Shown: positions 34,114 to 42,309 of the stretch, in pieces
Layout: each line of letters starts with the position of its first letter
Position numbering within the stretch: the first letter of the stretch is position 1
Assembly: GCF_001513955.1 (NCBI RefSeq)
Contig: NZ_KQ948144.1
Span: forward strand, 130,853-194,852
Direction of reading: 5' to 3'
DNA: 64,000 nt
From: Streptomyces pseudovenezuelae
GTDB lineage: Bacteria > Actinomycetota > Actinomycetes > Streptomycetales > Streptomycetaceae
The notes under the pieces: generated by a model
Database searches by the model: none
Told to the model about the DNA's origin: nothing
The model's input: the letters and a program-made list of their open reading frames with translations, nothing else
Position numbers and translations under genes: made by a program

Positions 34114-35760
34114 ATGACCGACCAACCGGCCAGAGTGCCCGCCCTGACATCCCCCTCCGCGACCGCCGAGGCCGCCGCGACCGCCGCGTACGTGCGGATC
34201 TACGAGCAGGAGCAGCCGCGCCTCGTCGCGTATGCCCGCTCGCTCACCCGTAACACCTGGGCGGCCGAAGACCTTGTCGCCGAGGCGCACTTCAGGGTGT
34301 GGCGGCGACTGTCCGCCGGACACGAGATCGACAACGTCCCGGCGTACCTCATGACCACCGTCCGGCATCTCGCGTCCTCCGTCGCGAGCAGCGCCACGCA
34401 CGAGACCCCGCGGGACCCGCAGCTCCCGCAGGTTCCGGAGCAGGCCTCGGCCGGACAGATGGCGGACCCGGCCGAACAGGTCTCCGCCACCGACCTGTTG
34501 GTGCGTGTCCTCGGCGAACTCCCCGAACGCTGGGTGCGGGCCCTGTGGCTCGCCGACGCCGAGGGCCAGCCGCTGGAGACGGTCGGCCGGCAGATCGGCG
34601 CCAAGCAGGGCGCGACGGCGGTACTGCTGCACCGCGCCCGCGAAGGCATGCGCCAGGCGTTCCTGCGCTCGCAGACCGAGGCCCCCGAGGATCCCGCGTG
34701 CGAGGTCCACTGGGTCCGGATGCCGGCCTACGTCCGCGGCAACGCGACCCCGCGCCAGTCCGAGCGCCTCCTCGCCCACGTCGACGCCTGCGACGGGTGC
34801 CGCGGCCGTCTCGCCGTCCTGATCCGCGCCAACCACCGGTTGCCCGCGCTCGTCGGCCCCGCGCTGCTGGTTCTCGCGGTGGGCGGCGGAGGAAAGTTCC
34901 TGGCGTCGCTCACGGCCGGGTCCGCGGGCGCGGCAGGTGCGGCCGGTACGGCCGGTGCGGCTTCGGCGACCGGCCAGGGTCTGCTGCGTACGGCCCGTGC
35001 GGCGGGCCCGAAGACCAAGGCGGCCCTCGCCTCCGGTACGACGGTCGCGGCTGCCGTCGCGGTCGTCCTGGCCCTCGGCCTCAACGAGTCGCCCGCCACG
35101 GTGACTTCGCCGGGAAGGGCGCCGGTGGCGCAGGGCCCGGTGTCACAGGAACCGGTCGCCGGTCCGTCCGCGGGAGCGGCGGGGCGGACGCCGGGGGATG
35201 CCTTGCCGGTGGAGGCCGAGCGGGGGCGGGACCGGGATCGGGGCGACGGGGCCGGGGCGGTGGTCATCTGGGGCGCCGGGGGCGCCGGGGGTTTCGGGAG
35301 CACCGGGGACTCGGGGGACTCCGGCGACGGATCCAGCGGTTCTGAGGGCGGAGGTGTCGTCGGGGAGCCCGGGACGCCGGAGCCGCCCGCGGATCCGACG
35401 CCGGTTCCGCCGGAGAAACAGAAGCCCGAGCCGGGGAAGCCGAAGCCCGGCGGGCCGGGGGAGAAGACACCCGTACCGGAGCCCAGCACCCCGACGCCCA
35501 CCGGTCCTCCACCGGCCGACGAGACGCCGGACCCACCGACCTACTCGGAACCCCCGACCGCGCCGGGGTCACCGCAGCCATCGGATCCCCCGGCCGCATC
35601 GGAGCCCCCCACCACCCCAGTCGCTCCGCCCAGCGACGGCGCCGGCGACGGGTGCGGACCCGGGCCCGCCCCCGGAACTTCCGCCACGGACAAGGGAGTT
35701 GAACCCAGCGAAGGCACAGCTGACGTGCTCCCCGCCGGTCAGGCGTTCGGGGCCGCCTGA
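34114..35760 (+). CDS. ECF sigma factor fused to zinc finger, membrane segments and Pro-rich extracellular tail
   Basis: A 548-residue protein. Sigma region 2 is about residues 25-90 (YVRIYEQEQPRLVAYARSLT, DLVAEAHFRVWRRL). Region 4 is about 130-185 (LGELPERWVRALWLADAEG, VGRQIGAKQGATAVLLHRAR). Residues ~215-245 contain a ZAS-like HVDACDGC zinc finger. Two hydrophobic segments follow (ALLVLAVGGGG, GTTVAAAVAVVLALGL). The last ~200 residues are Pro/Gly/Thr-rich. Fusion of sigma, anti-sigma-like finger and transmembrane part is known in some ECF groups, and would let the same chain sense outside signals. Convergence with metabolism genes not apparent. Confidence 0.85.
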   Translation: MTDQPARVPALTSPSATAEAAATAAYVRIYEQEQPRLVAYARSLTRNTWAAEDLVAEAHFRVWRRLSAGHEIDNVPAYLMTTVRHLASSVASSATHETPRDPQLPQVPEQASAGQMADPAEQVSATDLLVRVLGELPERWVRALWLADAEGQPLETVGRQIGAKQGATAVLLHRAREGMRQAFLRSQTEAPEDPACEVHWVRMPAYVRGNATPRQSERLLAHVDACDGCRGRLAVLIRANHRLPALVGPALLVLAVGGGGKFLASLTAGSAGAAGAAGTAGAASATGQGLLRTARAAGPKTKAALASGTTVAAAVAVVLALGLNESPATVTSPGRAPVAQGPVSQEPVAGPSAGAAGRTPGDALPVEAERGRDRDRGDGAGAVVIWGAGGAGGFGSTGDSGDSGDGSSGSEGGGVVGEPGTPEPPADPTPVPPEKQKPEPGKPKPGGPGEKTPVPEPSTPTPTGPPPADETPDPPTYSEPPTAPGSPQPSDPPAASEPPTTPVAPPSDGAGDGCGPGPAPGTSATDKGVEPSEGTADVLPAGQAFGAA

Positions 35761-35771
35761 GAGGAGCCCCC

Positions 35772-36590
35772 GTGGGAGAGAACGGCTTTCGCGCCGAGGA
35801 GATCGACACCACCAAGCCGCACCCCGCACGGATCTACGACTACCTCCTCGGCGGCAAGGACCACTACGAGGTGGACCGCGAGGCCGGCGAACAGCTCGTC
35901 GCGGCGGCCCCGGAGGCGCGGATCGGCGTACGGGCCAACCGGGCCTTCCTGCGCCGGGCCGTCCGTCACGTCGTCGGCTCCGGGGTCCGCCAGATCCTGG
36001 ACATCGGCACCGGCCTGCCCACCGCACCGAACGTCCACGAGACGGCCCTGGAGGTGGCGCCGGACATCCGCGTCGCCTACGTCGACAACGACCCGATCGT
36101 GCACGCCCACGCCGGCGACCTGCTCGGCCCGGACGGCACCACCGGCACCGCCGGCATCACGATCGGCATCCTCCTGGCCGACCTGCGCGACCCGCGGGCG
36201 ATCCTGGACGCCCCCGAGGTACGGGCCGTCATCGACTTCGACGAGCCGGTGGCGCTGCTTCTGGGCGTCGTCCTGCACTTCCTCGCGGACGCGGACAAGC
36301 CGCAGGAGATCGTCGCCACCCTCCGCGACGCCCTCACCCCCGGCAGCCACCTGATCCTGTCCCACGCCACCGGCGACTTCGCGGACCGCAGCGGGGCGGC
36401 TGCCGTCTACCGCAAGGCCACGGCGGCCATGAACCTGCGCACCCGCACCGAGATCGAGCGCTTCTTCGACGGCTTCGAGCTGATAGATCCGGGCGTGGCC
36501 CAGGTCCCGTTCTGGCGCCCGGACACACCCCCGCCGCCCCGCTCGCACGAGATCGGCTTCTACGGCGGGGTGGCCCGCAAGTCCCGCTGA
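35772..36590 (+). CDS. SAM-dependent methyltransferase, DUF574 type
   Basis: A 272-residue protein of the actinobacterial DUF574 family. IDTTKPHPARIYDYLLGGKDHYEVDR is its N-terminal hallmark, with RQILDIGTGLPTAPNVHE as the SAM-binding glycine loop and VAYVDNDPIV as motif II. GTG 35772 is preceded by GAGAGGAG. The enzyme's substrate is not known. It begins 11 bp after the ECF fusion stop and could share its transcript. Confidence 0.92.
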   Translation: MGENGFRAEEIDTTKPHPARIYDYLLGGKDHYEVDREAGEQLVAAAPEARIGVRANRAFLRRAVRHVVGSGVRQILDIGTGLPTAPNVHETALEVAPDIRVAYVDNDPIVHAHAGDLLGPDGTTGTAGITIGILLADLRDPRAILDAPEVRAVIDFDEPVALLLGVVLHFLADADKPQEIVATLRDALTPGSHLILSHATGDFADRSGAAAVYRKATAAMNLRTRTEIERFFDGFELIDPGVAQVPFWRPDTPPPPRSHEIGFYGGVARKSR

Positions 36591-36594
36591 GACC

Positions 36595-36897
36595 TCAGTG
36601 CTGGTACGGCTGCTGCGGGGCCTGTCCGCCGTACACCTGACCGCTCTGCCCGCCACCGGCGGCGGCCTGCGCCTGCAGCTGCTCCGCCTCCTCGGCGCTC
36701 ACCTTGTTCTCCGCACCGCAGAAGGTGCACTGCGACGCGTACTTGGTGGAGATCGGGAACAGCGGCACGAAGAACAGCGTGAACTTCGTGACGCGCTTGC
36801 GCAGGGTGTGCGCGGCCGGGTTCCCGCACCGCCCGCACACCAGGGTGAGTATCGCGAGCTGGTACAGGTATCCCTTGGTGCCAAAGAGGATGAGCAT
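36595..36897 (-). CDS. Zinc-ribbon domain protein
   Basis: A 100-residue protein. CGRCGNPAAH and CTFCGAENKV form two CxxC pairs. Between them is a hydrophobic segment (KFTLFFVPLFPISTKYASQ). The C-terminal tail is Gln/Gly/Pro-rich (QAQAAAGGGQSGQVYGGQ). It matches the zinc-ribbon proteins common in Streptomyces, which may be membrane-attached. Function unknown. Convergent with the DUF574 gene. Confidence 0.82.
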   Translation of the reverse strand: MLILFGTKGYLYQLAILTLVCGRCGNPAAHTLRKRVTKFTLFFVPLFPISTKYASQCTFCGAENKVSAEEAEQLQAQAAAGGGQSGQVYGGQAPQQPYQH

Positions 36898-37020
36898 GGT
36901 GTCGTCGCCTTCCGGGGTCGGTCCTTGAGAGGCAGTATCCCTGCGTCCGGCGTCTTCGCTGTTACGTCACCCTCGGTCGACCGTGTGGGGCGCCGCCTCC
37001 TGCCTGCACCGGGACTCGGT

Positions 37021-38010
37021 TCAGTTCTCCAGGCGGCTCAGCGCCTCCATGGCCTCGCGCTCGATGCGCGACAGTTCAAGAAGGGCGGTGCCCGCCTGTA
37101 CGAGGTACCGCTCCTCACCCGACTCACCGGCCTCGGTGATCAGCATCGCGACCTCGGTCCACAGGGCGGCCGCCTCGGCGTACAACCGATGGCCGGTGCG
37201 CAGGAGTTCACTGTCGAGGAACTGGCCGCATTCGGCGAGGAAGTCCCGGTAGAGATTGCGGAACAGGGCGCCGCCGGTACCGGCCTTCTCCATCAGCAGG
37301 GCGGCCTGCGGCAGGTCCCGCCGAGGATCGTCGCTCCGCCCGAGCCAGGTGGGTACGAGCTTGCCGCTCTTCGCGATGCCACGGTGCCCGAGGTTGGCGA
37401 TGGGCGGGTTGAGGAAGGCGTGGGCGCAGGCGGTGACGGCGGGAACGATCCTGTCGTGAACGGCGGGCAGGTCCTGCGGAGCGGTGAGGGTGAAGGACCG
37501 GTGCCTGGCGGCCATGGGCCCGCGCGCCGCCCTGGCCTCGGCAAGACTGCCCAGCCCGGTCGTCACGGCCCCGCCCTGCTGCTCGGTGTCCACGAGCCGG
37601 GCGACCCGGTCGTCATAGCCGTACATGGCGACGACATGCCCCCCGAAGTGCACTTTCGCCGTGAAGTACTCCAGGTGGTAACTGTCGAGCTGCAACCCCA
37701 CGGGCCGCCCGGCACCGATCGCCTCCACGACATTCGCCCAGCCCTTGCGGGCGGAGGAGGTCTCCCGCACCACCAGCTCCAGCCCGAGCGTGTCGGCGAG
37801 GTTCCTGGTCAGCTCGAACGGCTTGACCCGCCCCCCGAGAAAGGGAAAGCCCATGCTCTTGCTGTCCCAGTAGACAAAGGACAGCCCACGACCGAGCCCG
37901 AAGAGCATGGGCTCGGAGAGATCGACCCCCTGGTGACGCAGGAGCACGCCTAGGGTGGTGGTCTCGCAGTGCTGCATGCCGCGGGGGTCGATGCCCTGCA
38001 CGATGGTCAT
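37021..38010 (-). CDS. BtrH N-terminal domain-containing protein (with DUF4872-like part)
   Basis: A 329-residue protein. The N-terminus MTIVQGIDPRGMQHCETTTLGVLLRHQGVDLSEPML has the cysteine-nucleophile region of BtrH-type acyl-transfer enzymes. GLSFVYWDSKSMGFPFLGGRVKPFELT and KVHFGGHVVAMYGYDD (the His) follow. C-terminal helices are DUF4872-like. BtrH moves an acyl group in butirosin biosynthesis; a similar cysteine-dependent transfer or hydrolysis is possible here but no antibiotic cluster is seen. ATG 38010 follows CAGGAGA. Confidence 0.8.
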   Translation of the reverse strand: MTIVQGIDPRGMQHCETTTLGVLLRHQGVDLSEPMLFGLGRGLSFVYWDSKSMGFPFLGGRVKPFELTRNLADTLGLELVVRETSSARKGWANVVEAIGAGRPVGLQLDSYHLEYFTAKVHFGGHVVAMYGYDDRVARLVDTEQQGGAVTTGLGSLAEARAARGPMAARHRSFTLTAPQDLPAVHDRIVPAVTACAHAFLNPPIANLGHRGIAKSGKLVPTWLGRSDDPRRDLPQAALLMEKAGTGGALFRNLYRDFLAECGQFLDSELLRTGHRLYAEAAALWTEVAMLITEAGESGEERYLVQAGTALLELSRIEREAMEALSRLEN

Positions 38011-38063
38011 GCGGTGGTCTCCTGATGCAGGCGATCGGATCAGGCTTTCCCGGAGCGTGGACC

Positions 38064-38291
38064 TCAGAGCTTCGGCTCTCCGGGGAAAGGCAGCGGCAAG
38101 TCGAGGCTTGCCAGGAACTCGCCCCAGGGTGGCGCTGACACGGTGAGGTGGGGATACCCGGGGCGCTTCGAGTCCCGTATGAGTACGCCGAAGGGGACGA
38201 CCGCGGCTTCGACGCACTCGGTCGCATTGCCCCCGCTGTAAGACGACTTGAACCAAGCAGGCTCAGAAACAAGCTGAGGACCGACGGACAT
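38064..38291 (-). CDS. DUF397 domain-containing protein
   Basis: A 75-residue small protein. WFKSSYSGGNATECVEAA is the DUF397 signature, then VPFGVLIRDSKRPGYPHLTVS and WGEFLASL. DUF397 proteins are partners of XRE-DUF5753 regulators in actinobacteria and are often found in many copies. Its start codon directly abuts the stop of the XRE gene, so the two are cotranscribed. No biochemical activity is established; the pair may work as a toxin-antitoxin-like or signalling unit. Confidence 0.92.
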   Translation of the reverse strand: MSVGPQLVSEPAWFKSSYSGGNATECVEAAVVPFGVLIRDSKRPGYPHLTVSAPPWGEFLASLDLPLPFPGEPKL

Positions 38292-39137
38292 TCACAGCTC
38301 CTTGCGGGCGCGATGGATCATGGCGGAGGAGGCTTCCATGTCCAACGCTTGTGCGCGAAGGTACTCGAACGCAAGTCTGTATCGGTCCAGTTCCTCGTCC
38401 TTCTCCAGGAAGAGGGAGCCGGTGTGGAAGTCGACGTACACGACGTCGAGACCTGGCTCGGCGCCGCCGATGATGACGAAGCTTCCCAGCGCTGCGGCAT
38501 GAGCACCCTTGGCGAAGGGCAGCACCTGAAGTGTTGTGTGCGGTGACTCGTTGGCTTCGAGGAGTCGGCCGAGCTGCTCCTTCATGATGTCGGGTGATCC
38601 GACGACGCGGCGGATCACGGACTCGTCGAGGATGGCCCAGAGGCGTGGCGGCTTCGGACGGTTGAGGATCTCCTGCCGTTTCATTCGGATGTCGACGAGC
38701 CGCTCGATCTCCCCAGGCTCCAGAGGCACTTCGTTGGCCTTCTGAAGTGCTGTGCTGTACGCGCGGGTCTGGAGGAGGCCGGGGACGTAGACGCACGCGA
38801 AGTGACTCTCCTGCACTGCCTCGTCCTCCAGAGTGAGCAGCAGGTTCATGCTCTCCGGGATGGAGTCGGCGAAGGAGCTCCACCAGCCCTGCTGCTTCGC
38901 ATCTTTGGCAAGCCCGACAATCGCCGTGCGTTCGGCCTCAGTTGCTCCGTACCCGCGGCAGAGCGCGTCGATGATGAGCCACTTGACCGGTCCTGCCTGA
39001 GTTTCGTACCTGCTCACCGTCGCCTTGGAAACGCCGACGAGTTTCCCGGCCTCCTCAAGCGTCATGCCCTTGCGGGCGCGCAACTTGCGCATCATCGCGC
39101 CTAGTTGACGACGCCGGGTTGTGGTGCGTTCGGGCAT
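38292..39137 (-). CDS. XRE-family regulator with DUF5753
   Basis: A 281-residue protein. An N-terminal HTH_31 domain (LGAMMRKLRARKGMTLEEAG, then KLVGVSKATVSRYE) is followed by the DUF5753 sensor part (FACVYVPGLLQTRAYSTAL, RLVDIRMKRQEIL, LWAILDESVIRRVVG). The partner DUF397 lies immediately downstream. Upstream and divergent is an ATPase gene; the 219-bp space holds repeats that could be its own operator. Such units act in Streptomyces development and stress. Confidence 0.93.
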   Translation of the reverse strand: MPERTTTRRRQLGAMMRKLRARKGMTLEEAGKLVGVSKATVSRYETQAGPVKWLIIDALCRGYGATEAERTAIVGLAKDAKQQGWWSSFADSIPESMNLLLTLEDEAVQESHFACVYVPGLLQTRAYSTALQKANEVPLEPGEIERLVDIRMKRQEILNRPKPPRLWAILDESVIRRVVGSPDIMKEQLGRLLEANESPHTTLQVLPFAKGAHAAALGSFVIIGGAEPGLDVVYVDFHTGSLFLEKDEELDRYRLAFEYLRAQALDMEASSAMIHRARKEL

Positions 39138-39240
39138 GCGGCTCCTCCGCCAGGTACCGGGTCGGCAGGCCCGGAGATTCTCAACAGGCTAGGCAGGGAG
39201 CGGCCGGAGCCACCATCAAATTCACTCGATGGATTCTCGT

Positions 39241-39299
39241 GAGAAGTTACACAGTGAGACTTCTCTATGCCATGCTCACTCTCGAATCGCTACACAGTG
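39241..39299. promoter_or_regulatory. Candidate XRE operator region
   Basis: GAGAAG at 39241-39246 and CTTCTC at 39260-39265 form an inverted repeat around TTACACAGTGAGA. TACACAGTG occurs at 39248-39256 and again at 39291-39299, 43 bp apart (about four helical turns). It lies between the divergent XRE and ATPase genes. Interpretation as an operator is inferred. Confidence 0.5.
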
Positions 39300-39356
39300 C
39301 AGTCGTCCGGATACGACACGTGAAGCGTCTGTGTGGCTTGGGAGGGAGGAATGCCC

Positions 39357-39989
39357 ATGGCCGGCTACGACATGTCCGAGCCCCAGCTCCGCTGTGTCCT
39401 GCCATTCGAGGCGGTGCCGGCGGAAGTGCGCCTTCTCCGCAAGGCCGCCGCCCAGCAGCTGAGCCGTTGGGGTCTGCCCGCAGCGACAGACGAAACGGAG
39501 CTGCTCGTCACGGAGTTGGCCACGAACGTCTTCAAGCATGTCGGCGAAGGGGTGTCGGCGACTCTGATCCTTGAACGGAGGGGAGAGCGGCTGCGGCTTG
39601 AGGTCCACGACAAGAGTCAGGTGATGCCGACACCCAAGTTGGCGGACTGTGGCGAGGAGTGTGGCCGAGGGCTGCACCTGCTGGCGGCGCTGGCTGTGGA
39701 CTGGGGAACTGTCCTGACGGCTGCGGGCAAGGCGGTCTGGTGTGAGGTCGCTATCCCCTCGGGACGTGCGTGCCGACGCATTGAGCGAGCCGTGGAGGCG
39801 CTTGAGAAGTATCAGGGGAGTGCCAGAGCTGCTGGCTCGCGGGGCAGGAGGTGGGAGGCGGCTCTGGAGGTGTCAGCGATCGAGCTGATCGCTGATCTCC
39901 TGCACTGGACTGCCGCCCGGGGCCAAGATCCGGACGACATGCTCGACCGGGCTCAGGCCCACTACGAAGCAGAGGCGGACGCGGCCTAG
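39357..39989 (+). CDS. ATP-binding (HATPase, anti-sigma-like) regulatory protein
   Basis: A 210-residue protein. The GHKL ATPase motifs are ETELLVTELATNVFKHVGEG (N-box), LEVHDKSQVMPTP (G1) and GRGLHLLAALAVDWG (G2). The C-terminal part is an extra helical region ending in EALEKYQ...ELIADLLHW. RsbW/SpoIIAB-like proteins of this type phosphorylate or bind regulators, and in Streptomyces they sit near DUF397/XRE genes. ATG 39357 has GGAGGGAGG 7 nt upstream; ATG 39351 is too close to it. Confidence 0.88.
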   Translation: MAGYDMSEPQLRCVLPFEAVPAEVRLLRKAAAQQLSRWGLPAATDETELLVTELATNVFKHVGEGVSATLILERRGERLRLEVHDKSQVMPTPKLADCGEECGRGLHLLAALAVDWGTVLTAAGKAVWCEVAIPSGRACRRIERAVEALEKYQGSARAAGSRGRRWEAALEVSAIELIADLLHWTAARGQDPDDMLDRAQAHYEAEADAA

Positions 39990-40130
39990 ATATTGTCTGC
40001 CGCTGTGAAGGTCTGCGGGAATGCTGCTTGTATGGGGCATTCCTTTCCTCCTGGCCTCCCCTGCTTCTCAGCCCGTACTTATGCCAGGATGATCGCAGGC
40101 TGCGATCAGACGAGTTCAGGGGGAGTACAC

Positions 40131-41549
40131 ATGGAGGATCCGGCACTGCTCCGGCGGTTCCACGCTTGGCTGCAGCCCGTGCCGTCCCCGCAGGACACTG
40201 CTCGTCTCATCTTCTTCCAGGACGCTCTGATCGTCCTGGACACCAACGTCCTGCTCAGTCTCTATGAGTACACGGCAGAGTCCCGAGAGGAAGTCCTCAA
40301 GGCTCTGAGCCAGGTCTCCGGACGCCTGTGGATGCCGTACCAAGTGGGTCTTGAATTCGTGCGCGGCCGCCGCAGCGTACTGGAGTCACGTAAACGGGTG
40401 TTGAGTGAGGCCTCGAAGTCGGTCAACACCAAGCTGATGGCCGCCTGTCAGGCGGTCATCGCAGCGAAGAACACCGTGCGAGCGCAGTTAGAGAAGTACG
40501 CGAGAGTACCCGGTGAGATAGAGGCCCTGGAGAATTTGGTCAGCGAAGCGGCCGTCAAGGAGCACCTCGCCGTCTACGGAGACGCGTTCAAGGCTCACTT
40601 GGACATGCTGAAGTCGGAGCATGACCTTCATCCGGTCAACGTCGATACCGCCGATCCGATCCTGCCTCGGGTGGCAGATCTCTACGGTGATCGCGTGGGC
40701 CATCAGCCCGATGACCAGCTGCTCCAGCAACGACTGGATGAGGCTCTGGCCTTCAGATTCCCGAACCAGATCCCGCCGGGCTTCAAGGACTCCGACAAGG
40801 GCACTCCGCTCAATGCGGCAGGTGACTTCCTGATATGGGAGGAAGTGATCGAGCATGCTGCACTGCTCCCGGGAGGGAAGCGTCGAGTCCTCTTTGTGTC
40901 CAATGACGTCAAAGAGGACTGGTATGACACAAGCAATGGCAAGCAGCGTCCCTGGCCCGCGTTGCTGGACGAGATTCAGCGCCGGGCCGGCGCAGAGTTA
41001 CGACTTGAGACTCCGCCAGACTTCTACGCGGGTATCGGTGAGTATCTGAAGGCAGAGCTCGCGGAGGACACGTTCGCGGAGATCCGACGGGTGTCAGAAA
41101 CGTTCACATCGCCGACATTGGATGATGGCACGGTGGTCACAGTGAGTACGGCTGCGAAGATCGCTCCGCCCAGTGGCTTGCCGATCACCGCTTACAGATC
41201 TGCTGGGCTTACCTCCTCTGTTCTGCGGGCCGTGATGGAGTCACTAGCGCCAGTGGACAGACTTGCGCAGTGGTGGCTTATCGGAGTCACAGCGCAGTTG
41301 CATCGACGGGAAGTCGCCGAAGGAGAGGCGCAGGTTGACATTGCTGCGGCTGTTCGAGGCGGCGAGGCGCCCGCGCCGGACTGGAAGCCGGGAACGGTAC
41401 TGCCATCAGGGGAATGGATTCGCCGGGAGTCGTCATGGATCGCACCATGGTTCCTCGACCTCCTTGGCTCTTCGCCGTCGACCGATCGTGGAATCTTGAG
41501 CGCGCTGGCCTCAGAGCAAGCCGCTGAGAACCAACGTGGCGCCATTTGA
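40131..41549 (+). CDS. PIN-like domain protein (DUF4935 type)
   Basis: A 472-residue protein. The nuclease fold opens LIVLDTNVLLSLYEYTAESREEVL with catalytic Asp, and further acidic residues lie in GDFLIWEEVIEHA and VLFVSNDVKEDWYD. This pattern (Asp-Thr-Asn then late Asp pair) matches PIN_8/DUF4935 proteins, predicted RNases often in phage-defence islands. Rest of the protein is a helical insertion and an unrecognised C-terminus. AT-rich compared with neighbours. ATG 40131 has GGGGA upstream. No antitoxin partner next to it. Confidence 0.82.
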   Translation: MEDPALLRRFHAWLQPVPSPQDTARLIFFQDALIVLDTNVLLSLYEYTAESREEVLKALSQVSGRLWMPYQVGLEFVRGRRSVLESRKRVLSEASKSVNTKLMAACQAVIAAKNTVRAQLEKYARVPGEIEALENLVSEAAVKEHLAVYGDAFKAHLDMLKSEHDLHPVNVDTADPILPRVADLYGDRVGHQPDDQLLQQRLDEALAFRFPNQIPPGFKDSDKGTPLNAAGDFLIWEEVIEHAALLPGGKRRVLFVSNDVKEDWYDTSNGKQRPWPALLDEIQRRAGAELRLETPPDFYAGIGEYLKAELAEDTFAEIRRVSETFTSPTLDDGTVVTVSTAAKIAPPSGLPITAYRSAGLTSSVLRAVMESLAPVDRLAQWWLIGVTAQLHRREVAEGEAQVDIAAAVRGGEAPAPDWKPGTVLPSGEWIRRESSWIAPWFLDLLGSSPSTDRGILSALASEQAAENQRGAI

Positions 41550-41668
41550 CCGGAATTGCGGGGCGGAGTCCTGCAACTGTTTGCGGACGGTCTGAAACAG
41601 ACGGCGTCTTAATGTCCCGGACTCTGTTGTCGCCACCGCCGCTTCCACCACGAAGAAGGGATGCCACC

Positions 41669-42265
41669 GTGTCCGCTGCGAACGAGGAGCAGTACGAGGT
41701 CTGGAAGAACCTCAAGCCGACATCAGCCTACGCGGTGCGAGAGCTGAGTTCCGCCCTTGGGAGCGACGACTCCACACTGGACGACCTCGTCGATGCCTAT
41801 CTTTTCGCGAAGCGGCAACTTGCTCAGTCCATGCGGGCGTTGATGCTCTCGCAACTACCTGCGCAGTGCCCTGAGTTTGCCGAGCTGCGAGCTCGCATCG
41901 AAGCGGAGATGAAAAATCGTTACGCTGACAGAATCCCAGAACGATTTCTCAGGGTCCCTTACGGCAGTCAGGTGCACGAACTGCTCTTCATGATTCTCCT
42001 GCAGGCTCTCGGCAAGCCGGTGGACAGCGACAGGCTCCGCGTTCTGACGGCGGACAGGACTCATTCAGAGCGACGGGCTAGGGAACTCCGCGAGCTGGGG
42101 TTCAACATCACGACGTCCGCGGTGGACGGAAGTCAGTTCTACACCTTGGTTGACCTGAAGATCGACTACTCGAAGGTGCCGGAGCTCATAGCGAAGGCCA
42201 TCAACAAGGCGAAGGATCTCGGGGGCGCCGAAAGAGCCAGGCTGACGGCCAAGCTTTTCGAGTAG
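41669..42265 (+). CDS. Winged-helix-like protein of the restriction island
   Basis: A 198-residue protein of no named family. A probable winged helix lies at about 115-175: LLFMILLQALGKPVDSDRLR, then SERRARELRELGFNITTS and FYTLVDLKID. The same kind of motif (DRRIRDLRDYGWVLFTN) is in the HNH-like protein at 43916-44605, suggesting a shared DNA-binding module. GTG 41669 has AAGAAGGG 8 nt upstream. It is convergent with the DNA methyltransferase gene (44 bp between stops). Likely an accessory DNA-recognition or regulatory subunit; this is inferred. Confidence 0.75.
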   Translation: MSAANEEQYEVWKNLKPTSAYAVRELSSALGSDDSTLDDLVDAYLFAKRQLAQSMRALMLSQLPAQCPEFAELRARIEAEMKNRYADRIPERFLRVPYGSQVHELLFMILLQALGKPVDSDRLRVLTADRTHSERRARELRELGFNITTSAVDGSQFYTLVDLKIDYSKVPELIAKAINKAKDLGGAERARLTAKLFE

Positions 42266-42309
42266 CTCTCCAGGTGCGGGATGGGACTCACGCTGGCTCT
42301 GTCCCGCAG

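Noticed and set aside
37021..39989. Butirosin-like antibiotic cluster from the BtrH-like gene
   Set aside because: No other biosynthetic gene is near; neighbours are regulators.
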